Shown in pieces: positions 1-6,464 of a stretch of DNA of 64,000 nt; within the stretch, counting starts at the first letter, position 1, and each line of letters begins with the position of its first letter. The DNA comes from Methylobacterium sp. 10. Its GTDB lineage: Bacteria > Pseudomonadota > Alphaproteobacteria > Rhizobiales > Beijerinckiaceae. The stretch is from positions 1,370,147 through 1,434,146 of the forward strand of contig NZ_KI912577.1 of assembly GCF_000519085.1 (NCBI RefSeq), read 5' to 3'. Under the pieces are notes generated by a model. The model saw nothing but the letters and a program-made list of their open reading frames with translations. It made no database searches and was not told the origin of the DNA. The position numbers were made by a program, and so were the translations under genes.

Positions 1-27
1 CGATCTCCGCCGATCGGTGGGACGTCA

Positions 28-231
28 TTAACAGACGGTCGGTCGGCAGATCTTCACCGGCCGTGTGTCGATCGATCCCGTCGTGTCGGGGTCGCGGCCG
101 AGGGTGGCGTGAGGACCGGGCTGGGGCGCGGTCTTGGGGATCTTCATCAGCTGGAAGGCACACACGCAACAGAGGGCCAGCGAGGCCAGCCAGAGGGCGC
201 ATCGTGCGGTTTTGACGGTTTGTTTCGACAT
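28..231 (-). CDS. Small hypothetical membrane-anchored protein
   Basis: This 67-residue reading frame has a basic N-terminus followed by one hydrophobic segment (about residues 11-29, Cys-rich, ending near AFQLMK) and a polar Pro/Thr-rich tail. A G-rich stretch just before the ATG could serve as a ribosome binding site. It lies downstream of the lysR gene on the same strand, with about 60 bases between them. I recognise no family. The clean N-terminal anchor makes it more plausible than the overlapping plus-strand frame, but it is short and unsupported by homology. Confidence 0.45.
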   Translation of the reverse strand: MSKQTVKTARCALWLASLALCCVCAFQLMKIPKTAPQPGPHATLGRDPDTTGSIDTRPVKICRPTVC

Positions 232-294
232 GGCCCCCAGGGTGGGCCCGATTGGTTAGCCAATGTTGAACACCGGTCGGCGGCCACCAAGGCT

Positions 295-1203
295 TCATCC
301 CCGCCGCAATTCGGCGGCCAGGCGTTCCGCGTCGCTGCGCATCAGCGCCAGGAAGTTCTGGGCCATCGGTCCCGAGCGCAGGTGGTAGAGGGCATGGACA
401 TCCGCCGACAGGATCGGCGAGACGACCGGCCGGTAGGTGACGTTCGCGTGGGCGAGCTTCGCCACGAATTCCGGGATCAGGGCGATGCCGAATCCCGCCG
501 CCACGAGGCTGGTGAGCGAGGCGGCCTCTACCGCCTGCTGCGAAATCCGGGGATAGAACCCGCTGCCGATGCAGCATTGCAGGATGTGCTTGGCAAACAG
601 CGAATCCCTCAGACGCAGGAAAACGAACTTCTCGTCCTTGAGGTGGCTCAAGGTCACTGAATCGCTGACGATCCCGTGACCCTTGGGCAGGACCACGGCG
701 ATCCCCTCGCTCCAGGCCAGCTCGCTCATGAGGTCCGGGTCCTGCGGCGGCGTCCTCAGGAAACTGATGTCCGTCTGCCCCGACTTCAGCGCGGCGATCT
801 GCTTGTCCGGCGACATCTCGTGGATCTGGATGTCGACTCCGGCAAAGGTCTCCTGAAATTTATGGATGAGTCCGCCGAGCGGTCCGGCGAGCATCGACCC
901 CGTCAGGCCGACATTCAGAACGCCGACGCTGCCGCAGCCGATGGCATGCGCCCGTTCGGTGGCGTCCTGCGCGCTGTGGAGAATGGCCTTCGCCCTGACC
1001 AGGAAATCCTGACCCGCCTGCGTGAGCGAGACGCGGCGGGTCGTCCGCTCCAGCAGACAGGTCCCGATCTCCGCCTCCAAATCACGGATCTGCTGGCTGA
1101 GCGGCGGTTGCGCCACGCCGAGGGCGTCCGCCGCCGCCGTGAAACTGAGCTTTTCTGCGACGGCGACGAAGTAGCGGAGGTGGCGCAATTCCATGACCGC
1201 CAT
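295..1203 (-). CDS. LysR-family transcriptional regulator
   Basis: This is a standard 302-residue LysR regulator. The N-terminal winged helix-turn-helix (about residues 4-64) opens with MELRHLRYFVAVAEKLSFT and contains the QPPLSQQIRDLE recognition helix. Residues about 95-295 form the periplasmic-binding-like effector domain (SVGVLNVGLTGS onward). It is divergent from a dicarboxylate-type carrier gene and so probably controls that gene and perhaps the ureide genes beyond it. The effector cannot be read from sequence. An alternative ATG lies three codons downstream (MELRHL) and matches the usual family start; neither start has a strong Shine-Dalgarno. Confidence 0.93.
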   Translation of the reverse strand: MAVMELRHLRYFVAVAEKLSFTAAADALGVAQPPLSQQIRDLEAEIGTCLLERTTRRVSLTQAGQDFLVRAKAILHSAQDATERAHAIGCGSVGVLNVGLTGSMLAGPLGGLIHKFQETFAGVDIQIHEMSPDKQIAALKSGQTDISFLRTPPQDPDLMSELAWSEGIAVVLPKGHGIVSDSVTLSHLKDEKFVFLRLRDSLFAKHILQCCIGSGFYPRISQQAVEAASLTSLVAAGFGIALIPEFVAKLAHANVTYRPVVSPILSADVHALYHLRSGPMAQNFLALMRSDAERLAAELRRG

Positions 1204-1408
1204 TCATATGTGGAAGCTCTTAATGGCGACGAAAGAGATATTTGACGGCCGCCTCGCGTCGAACAATGCTGCAGTCGGCCATGGGCGACGGCATGCCACA
1301 CCTGAATGATCCAGCAGGACGTCCCGCCGCCCGTCGACGAACCTTCCGATGCACCGGGGCCGGGCACGCGGAGCGACGAACGGCCTGAAGCAACGGTTGG
1401 AGGTTCGC
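1204..1408. promoter_or_regulatory. Divergent control region of lysR and carrier gene
   Basis: This 205-base region separates the divergent lysR and dctA-like genes. It contains an imperfect inverted repeat, TTTGAC at 1241-1246 and GTCGAA at 1258-1263 (five of six positions match), with the spacing expected of a LysR-type T-N11-A site. A GGAGG at 1399-1403 lies five bases before the carrier ATG and decides that start. The operator assignment is inference from layout and one short repeat. Confidence 0.35.
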
Positions 1409-2710
1409 ATGCGGCGCTTCTTTGCGTCCCTGTTCGGTCAGGTGGTCGCGGCCCTCGTCCTTGGGATCGTCCTCGGCATCGTATGGCCGGATTTCGCCGT
1501 CGCCCTGAAGCCCCTCGGCGACGGGTTCATCAAGCTGATCAAGATGGCGATCGCGCCCCTGGTCTTCGGTGTCGTCGTGCACGGCATCGTCGGCGCGGGG
1601 GACCTGCGCAAGGTCGGCCGGGTCGGTCTCAAGGCCTTGATCTATTTCGAGGCGGTCACGACGCTGGCCCTCGTCCTCGGGATCGTCCTCGCCTACGCGT
1701 TCGCGCCGGGGGCCGGCATGAACATCGATCCCTCCACCCTCGATGCCAAGGCCATCGCCAGCTACACCGATCGGGTCGGGCAGGTGACGGGCACCGTCGA
1801 CTTCCTGATGAAGATCATCCCGACCACCCTGGTCGATGCCTTCGCCAAGGGCGACATCCTCCAGGTCCTCATCATCGCGATCCTGTTCGGTTCGGGACTG
1901 GCGTTGCTGGGCGAGCACGGGCAGCCCCTGGCGCAGAGTATCGAACGGATCACCGCGGTCCTGTTCAAGATCATCGGCTTCATCGTGCGGCTGGCCCCCC
2001 TCGGCGTCCTCGGCGCCGTCGCCTTCACCGTCGGCAAGTACGGCATCGGCTCCCTGCGGCAGCTCGGGATGCTGGTGGCCCTGTTCTATGTGGGCGTCGC
2101 GTTCTTCGTCTTCGTCGTGCTCGGCGCGATCCTGCGTGCGGCCGGCTTCAGCATCCTGAAGCTGCTGGCCTATCTGCGCGAGGAGCTCATGGTGGTGGCG
2201 GGCACGGCCTCCTCCGACAGCGTGCTGCCGCAGATCATGCGCAAGCTCGAACGGCTCGGTATCCGCGATTCCACCGTCGGGCTCGTGATCCCCACCGGCT
2301 ACTCGTTCAACCTCGACGCCTTCTCCCTCTACCTCACCCTCGCCACCGTCTTCATCGCGCAGGCCACCAACACGCCCCTGTCCTTCGGACACCTGATGCT
2401 GATCCTCGGCATCGCCCTCCTGACCTCCAAGGGCGCGCATGGCGTCCCCGGATCGGCCATCGTCGTCCTGGCGGCGACCCTGTCGGCGGTGCCGGAAATC
2501 CCGGTGATCGGATTGGTGCTCGTGCTGTCCATCGACTGGTTCGTCGGCATCGCCCGGGCGCTCGGCAACCTCATCGGCAATTGCGTGGCGACGGTGGTCA
2601 TCGCCGCCTGGGAAGGCGATATCGACCGGGCGCAGGCCCACCGCGTCCTCAACGGAGAGGTCGCCACCGACACGACGGCGGTGCTCGATGGCCCCCTCGC
2701 CAAGGCCTAA
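1409..2710 (+). CDS. Dicarboxylate/amino acid:cation symporter, DctA-like
   Basis: This 433-residue polytopic membrane protein belongs to the DAACS (SLC1) family, which couples uptake of C4-dicarboxylates or acidic amino acids to protons or sodium. Family signatures are GTASSDSVLPQIM (about residues 265-277), PTGYSFNLDAFSLYLTLA (about 294-311) followed by FIAQATNTPL, and the SKGAHGVPGSAIVVLAATLSA re-entrant segment. The ATG at 1409 is chosen because GGAGG precedes it by five bases and the protein then starts MRRFFASLFGQ like DctA; the longer frame adds an unrelated 20 residues. The substrate motif reads NLDAF rather than the NLDGT usual in DctA, so the substrate may differ. It sits between its probable LysR regulator and the ureide genes. 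Confidence 0.9.
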   Translation: MRRFFASLFGQVVAALVLGIVLGIVWPDFAVALKPLGDGFIKLIKMAIAPLVFGVVVHGIVGAGDLRKVGRVGLKALIYFEAVTTLALVLGIVLAYAFAPGAGMNIDPSTLDAKAIASYTDRVGQVTGTVDFLMKIIPTTLVDAFAKGDILQVLIIAILFGSGLALLGEHGQPLAQSIERITAVLFKIIGFIVRLAPLGVLGAVAFTVGKYGIGSLRQLGMLVALFYVGVAFFVFVVLGAILRAAGFSILKLLAYLREELMVVAGTASSDSVLPQIMRKLERLGIRDSTVGLVIPTGYSFNLDAFSLYLTLATVFIAQATNTPLSFGHLMLILGIALLTSKGAHGVPGSAIVVLAATLSAVPEIPVIGLVLVLSIDWFVGIARALGNLIGNCVATVVIAAWEGDIDRAQAHRVLNGEVATDTTAVLDGPLAKA

Positions 2711-2808
2711 GCAGGTTCAGCAAAAGTGGTCACCGGTTTTGCGTAACAAAACCTGCGACACGTCGAAGGCCTAAGCGAGGTGAAGCGTTGGCTTGCCAAC
2801 GCGAACCT
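2711..2808. repeat. Intergenic palindromic repeat, family B, copy 1
   Basis: The left part is an inverted repeat (GCAGGTT at 2711-2717 against AACCTGC at 2750-2756). The right part (2748-2808) is a near copy of 15188-15249: both run AAACCTGCGACACG, then CGAAGGC, AGCGAGG, AGCGTTGGC, a CCA run and GCGAACC. The two copies share about four fifths of positions over 60 bases and lie in the leaders of different genes (allE here, dadA there). This looks like a dispersed REP-like element rather than a gene-specific regulator. Confidence 0.7.
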
Positions 2809-2942
2809 GATGAGGCTCCAGGGATCGCATCCGGCGCGCCCGAGCCGGAACCGGCCGGTCCGGGTCCGCCGTGGCACGATCCGCGCTGCGCCCGCGACGA
2901 CGATGGCCTGTCCGGGCCGCATGATCTGTTGGAGACGAGCCC

Positions 2943-3779
2943 ATGACCGCCTCTTCCTACAACCCGCCCTGCGGGGGGCTGCCGCCCCAGACCGCGCTGA
3001 TGACCGGCCGGGCCGTGTTCACGGAATCCTATGCGGTCATCCCGAAAGGCGTGATGAGTGACATCGTCACCAGCGTCCTGCCGTTCTGGGACGACACCCG
3101 CGCCTGGATCCTGTCCCGGCCCCTCTCCGGGTTCTCCGAGACCTTCGCCCAGTACCTGATGGAGATCGCGCCTGGCGGCGGCAGCGAGCACCCGGAACTC
3201 GATGCCCGCGCCGAGGGCGTCCTGTTCGTAGTCGGCGGTCATGCCAGCCTCGTCCTCGACGGGGCCTCACATGCCCTGCGCCCCGGCAGCTATGCCTATC
3301 TGCCGCCGGGCGCCGCCTGGACGTTGCGCAACCATGGCGACGAGCCGACCCGCTTCCACTGGATCCGCAAGGCCTACGAGCACGTGCCGGGCATCGACGT
3401 ACCCCCGGCCTTCATCCGTCATGATTCCGAGATCGAGCCCCGGGGCATGACCGGCACGAACGGCGTCTGGGCCACGACCCGCTTCGTCGCCCCCGATGAC
3501 GTGCGCCACGACATGCACGTGAACATCGTCACGCTCCAGCCCGGCGCCTCGATCCCCTTCGAGGAGACCCACGTCATGGAGCACGGGCTCTTCGTGCTCG
3601 AAGGGAAGGCGGTCTATCGGCTCAATCGCGACTGGGTCGAGGTGGAGGCCGGCGATTTCATGTGGCTGCGTGCCTTTTGCCCCCAGGCCTGCTACGCGGG
3701 CGGCCCCGGCCCCTTCCGCTACCTGCTCTACAAGGACGTCAACCGCCACCCGGCCCTCACGCCGCGCAGGGTCGGGTGA
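2943..3779 (+). CDS. allE: (S)-ureidoglycine aminohydrolase (bicupin)
   Basis: This 278-residue double-cupin protein matches AllE/UGHY, which converts (S)-ureidoglycine to (S)-ureidoglycolate plus ammonia in purine catabolism. The N-terminal segment has the family pattern (TGRAVFTESYAVIPKGVMSD). The first cupin spans about residues 70-130 and the second about 195-265, where HVNIVTLQPGASIPFEETHVMEHG carries the E-x-H-x-x-E-H metal-binding pattern. It overlaps the next gene (allA) by ATGA, which places consecutive pathway steps in one operon. The ATG at 2943 starts a protein of normal family length. Confidence 0.9.
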   Translation: MTASSYNPPCGGLPPQTALMTGRAVFTESYAVIPKGVMSDIVTSVLPFWDDTRAWILSRPLSGFSETFAQYLMEIAPGGGSEHPELDARAEGVLFVVGGHASLVLDGASHALRPGSYAYLPPGAAWTLRNHGDEPTRFHWIRKAYEHVPGIDVPPAFIRHDSEIEPRGMTGTNGVWATTRFVAPDDVRHDMHVNIVTLQPGASIPFEETHVMEHGLFVLEGKAVYRLNRDWVEVEAGDFMWLRAFCPQACYAGGPGPFRYLLYKDVNRHPALTPRRVG

Positions 3780-4282
3780 TGACCGGCCGCCACATCGTCG
3801 CCCGCCCGCTCACGCCCGAGGCCTTCGCCCCGTTCGGGAAGGTCATCGACAAGGCGGCCGTCGATCCGCGCCCCATGAATGCCGGCATGGCCCGCCGATT
3901 CCACGATTTGGCGGAGGTCCGTACCATCGGCGAGGGCGCGCGGGTGGTGATCGGCCTTGTCGAAGCCCAGCCCTATCCCCTGCCGTTGAAGGTCGGCCTC
4001 ATCGAGCGCCATCCCCTCGGCGCGCAGGCCTTCGTGCCGTTGAACGCCGCGCCGTTCCTCGTCGTCGTCTGCCCCGACGAGGACGGGCGGCCCGGACCAC
4101 CACAGGCTTTCGTCACGGCGTCGGGCCAGGGAGTCTGCTACGCTCTCGGCACCTGGCACGGCGTACTCACCCCTTTCGGCGCCTCCCAGGAGTTCCTGGT
4201 GATCGATCGCGGCGGGACGGGCCTCAATCTCGAGGAAGTCCGGCTCGACGAGCCCTGGACGGTCGCTCTGCCGGGCACGTAG
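3779..4282 (+). CDS. allA: Ureidoglycolate lyase
   Basis: This 167-residue protein matches ureidoglycolate lyase (ureidoglycolate to glyoxylate plus urea), normally 160-170 residues. Supporting features are the N-terminal PLTPEAFAPFGKVID motif, the central IERHPLGAQAFVPL motif (about residues 75-88) that is a hallmark of AllA, and GTWHGVLTPFG near residue 125. The ATG at 3779 overlaps the allE stop as ATGA, so the genes are probably translationally coupled. The product urea could be imported or retained for nitrogen; no urease is in this window. Confidence 0.92.
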   Translation: MTGRHIVARPLTPEAFAPFGKVIDKAAVDPRPMNAGMARRFHDLAEVRTIGEGARVVIGLVEAQPYPLPLKVGLIERHPLGAQAFVPLNAAPFLVVVCPDEDGRPGPPQAFVTASGQGVCYALGTWHGVLTPFGASQEFLVIDRGGTGLNLEEVRLDEPWTVALPGT

Positions 4283-4335
4283 GCCGCCGCGGCGGGTGCT
4301 CGGCACCCGGCTCCCGTGCTCCTTTTGGCAACGAT

Positions 4336-4450
4336 ATTCACACATCTCACGGGCCGCTCGGGTCCCCTCTCTTCGAAGAAGAGGGAGCCCGCCGCGCCTT
4401 TTGTCGAACCCGTTTGGATAGAGCGAACAGCCTTCGAGCAGATGTGTGAA
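4336..4450. repeat. 115-bp palindromic element, family A, copy 1
   Basis: The element begins ATTCACACATCT (4336-4347) and ends AGATGTGTGAA (4440-4450), giving terminal inverted repeats of 11-12 bases. An internal hairpin is built around CCCCTCTCTTCGAAGAAGAG. The right half (GAACCCGTTTGGATAGAG, then GCGAACAGCC) is nearly identical to 45025-45051. The second copy at 44956-45070 is also exactly 115 bp. No reading frame is conserved. It fits a MITE-like or REP-like non-autonomous element. Confidence 0.75.
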
Positions 4451-4805
4451 GTCAGTGCCGGGTCAAGGCGAGGCTCCGGTCCGACGTGACACCGGTCGCC
4501 TCCTCCGATCATGGAGATGTGATCGCTGTCCGGCCCCAGACCGGTGAATGGCCGGGAGATGTGCTCTCGGCGCAACAGGGGGAGGGCTTTCGCGCTCTGC
4601 GGGGAGTGAGGCGGTTTGGCCGGCGGGACCGCACCAGGGGATGTTTCCGACAGAAACACAAAGGCTTGATCCGTTATCGGCCAGCCTTTTTAGAAATCAT
4701 ATAAACTATTGAAACGCTTGCATAATTTGCAACTTGCCTCTTTGTTTTCAACTCCGAAAGATTGTGCGATCCCGCGATGATCCCGAGGTGATGGGAGCTG
4801 GTTCC
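4451..4805 (+). promoter_or_regulatory. Leader and promoter region of the ECF sigma gene
   Basis: No convincing gene is present in this stretch. The segment 4680-4760 is unusually AT-rich for the window (for example TTTTTAGAAATCATATAAAC near 4687-4706) and probably holds the sigma gene promoter. TTTAGAA resembles half of an Irr-type iron-control element, which would suit an iron-uptake sigma factor, but only a half-site is visible. A GGGAG eight bases before the ATG at 4806 supports that start. Confidence 0.4.
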
Positions 4806-5315
4806 ATGCAGCTGGTATCGATGGATGCGCTGCATCGTAGCCAAGGCGCGAAGCTTCAGCGTTTCCTGCTGCGTCTGCTTGGCAACTCCGCCGATGCGGC
4901 CGACGCCCACCAGGAGACCTACCTGCGGATGCTCGCGGCGCTCTCGCGCACGAGCGTCGAGAACCCCTCCGCTTTCCTGTTCCAGGTCGCCAACAACGTC
5001 GCCCTGCGGATGCGAAACCGACACCGGCTCGAAGGAACGCTGTTCCAGTCCGTCAGCGATGCGGAGATGTCCGAGATCGTCGATGGCCATGCCCTGCCGG
5101 AGCGGCAGGTGATGGCGCGCCAGGAGCTCAGGCGGCTCGCCGCCGCCATCGACGCGTTGCCGCCCCGGTGCCGGGAGGTGTTCCTCTTGGCCCGCATCGA
5201 CGGCCATTCCAATGGCGAGGTCGCCGCGCGTCTGGGCATCAGCCGCAACATGGTCGAGAAGCACCTCATCAAGGCCCTCCTGCAGTGCCGCCGCCATTGC
5301 CGCGATCTTCTGTGA
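4806..5315 (+). CDS. RNA polymerase ECF sigma factor, FecI-type
   Basis: This 169-residue protein has sigma-70 region 2 (about residues 10-75, with AHQETYLRML) and region 4 (about 105-160, with LPPRCREVFLLARIDGHSN and the helix-turn-helix VAARLGISRNMVEKHLIKAL). Length and sequence match FecI-type iron-starvation sigma factors. The following genes are fecR and a TonB receptor with a signalling domain, the classical cell-surface signalling triad, so it should direct transcription of that receptor when ferric-siderophore is bound. The ATG at 4806 is chosen by its Shine-Dalgarno; the longer frame adds 24 atypical residues. Confidence 0.92.
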   Translation: MQLVSMDALHRSQGAKLQRFLLRLLGNSADAADAHQETYLRMLAALSRTSVENPSAFLFQVANNVALRMRNRHRLEGTLFQSVSDAEMSEIVDGHALPERQVMARQELRRLAAAIDALPPRCREVFLLARIDGHSNGEVAARLGISRNMVEKHLIKALLQCRRHCRDLL

Positions 5316-5320
5316 GACGC

Positions 5321-5366
5321 GACGTCAGGTAACGGACCCTTCGTTGATCCTAGTGAGTAGGGACGC
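5321..5366 (+). promoter_or_regulatory. Shared two-box element upstream of fecR
   Basis: GACGTCAGG (5321-5329) and TCGTTGATC (5341-5349) recur at the same 20-base offset before the TonB receptor gene (6381 and 6401), followed in both by a GTA-GGGACG stretch. Position, conservation and spacing suggest a promoter recognised by the adjacent ECF sigma factor, or a shared processing or regulatory site. The element lies about 50 bases before the fecR GTG. The function is inference. Confidence 0.5.
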
Positions 5367-5411
5367 AGGGCCCGGCCCTCCGGGCCGGAACGGAGTCCGG
5401 AGAGCAGAACC

Positions 5412-6356
5412 GTGGCCAAGGGCGACACGACCGACGCACAGGCGGGCGACGACGAGGATCCCGTCTTCGAGGCCGCGGCCGGCTGGGTCGCGCGGCTCTC
5501 CTCCCCCGATGCCACCAGCGAGGACCGCGACGCCTTCGCGGACTGGCGCGACGCCGATCCGGCCCATGCCGAGGCTCACGCCGAGATGGATGCGCTCTGG
5601 CGCAGGCTCGGCCACGTGCCCGATCCCCGCAAGCGCCGTTCGTCGCCGAAAGGCCTAGCCGGCCTCGCCGTGGCGGTGATCCTGTGCGCCGCACTGGGCC
5701 ATCAGCTCGGCCTCGTCGACCGGTTCCGGTCCGACCTCTGGAGCGGCGTCGGCGAGATCGGGCATTCGGTCCTGGCCGACGGGAGCCGCATCGACCTCAA
5801 CACCGACACGGCGGTGGCCCTGCGGTTCTCCGACACCGAACGCGGGATCGAACTCCTGCGTGGCGAAGCGTTCTTCGACGTCGTCCCCGACCCCCGGCGC
5901 CCCTTCGTGGTGCGCGGCAACGGCCTGAGCGTTCGGGCGATCGGCACGCAATTCTTCGTTCGTGCGGACGGCGCGGACAGTCCCGTCGGGGTCACCGAAG
6001 GACGCGTGGATGTGGCGGCCGAGCGCCGGCACATGCTGGTGTCGGCGGGCGAGGCGGTTCGCCGCGAAGAGGGGGCGCCCTTCGGCGTCGTCAAGGCGGA
6101 TCTGAACCGGAGCGTGGCGTGGCGGGAGGGTCGGCTCGTCTTTTCGGGCGAGAAGCTGTCCGCCGTCTTGGAGGAGCTCGACCGCTACCGCCACGGCCGC
6201 GTCGTCCTCATCGACGCCAAGGCCGGCGAGCGGCGGGTCACGGGTGCGTTCGACCCCTCCAATACGGACGATGCCCTGGACGTCATCGCGGCAACGATGA
6301 ACGTGCGCGTCACCCGTCTCACGCCCCTTCTCGTCCTGGTCGGCTCGCCGCTGTAG
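5412..6356 (+). CDS. FecR-type anti-sigma/sigma regulator
   Basis: This 314-residue protein has the FecR architecture. An N-terminal cytoplasmic domain with the WVARLSSPDATSEDRDAFADW motif (residues 17-37) is followed by one membrane segment near 76-94, a periplasmic FecR domain (about 105-215, LADGSRIDLNTDTAV and GEAFFDV), and a C-terminal STN-like domain (about 240-310) that contacts the receptor. The GTG at 5412 follows GGAGAG by seven bases. It probably relays receptor occupancy to the sigma factor encoded upstream. Confidence 0.92.
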   Translation: MAKGDTTDAQAGDDEDPVFEAAAGWVARLSSPDATSEDRDAFADWRDADPAHAEAHAEMDALWRRLGHVPDPRKRRSSPKGLAGLAVAVILCAALGHQLGLVDRFRSDLWSGVGEIGHSVLADGSRIDLNTDTAVALRFSDTERGIELLRGEAFFDVVPDPRRPFVVRGNGLSVRAIGTQFFVRADGADSPVGVTEGRVDVAAERRHMLVSAGEAVRREEGAPFGVVKADLNRSVAWREGRLVFSGEKLSAVLEELDRYRHGRVVLIDAKAGERRVTGAFDPSNTDDALDVIAATMNVRVTRLTPLLVLVGSPL

Positions 6357-6380
6357 CAAACCAAAAGAATTCGGTGCTCC

Positions 6381-6426
6381 GACGTCAGGAGATCGCGGCC
6401 TCGTTGATCTCAATCGGTAAGGGACG
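6381..6426 (+). promoter_or_regulatory. Shared two-box element upstream of TonB receptor gene
   Basis: This is the second copy of the element found before fecR: GACGTCAGG (6381-6389) and TCGTTGATC (6401-6409) with an identical 11-base gap, then GTAAGGGACG. It lies about 40-85 bases before the receptor start. Having the pair in front of exactly the two genes expected to be ECF targets argues for a functional promoter element. Confidence 0.5.
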
Positions 6427-6464
6427 AGAGAGCGCGAAGCGCACCGTCCTTGTTCAACCGACGG

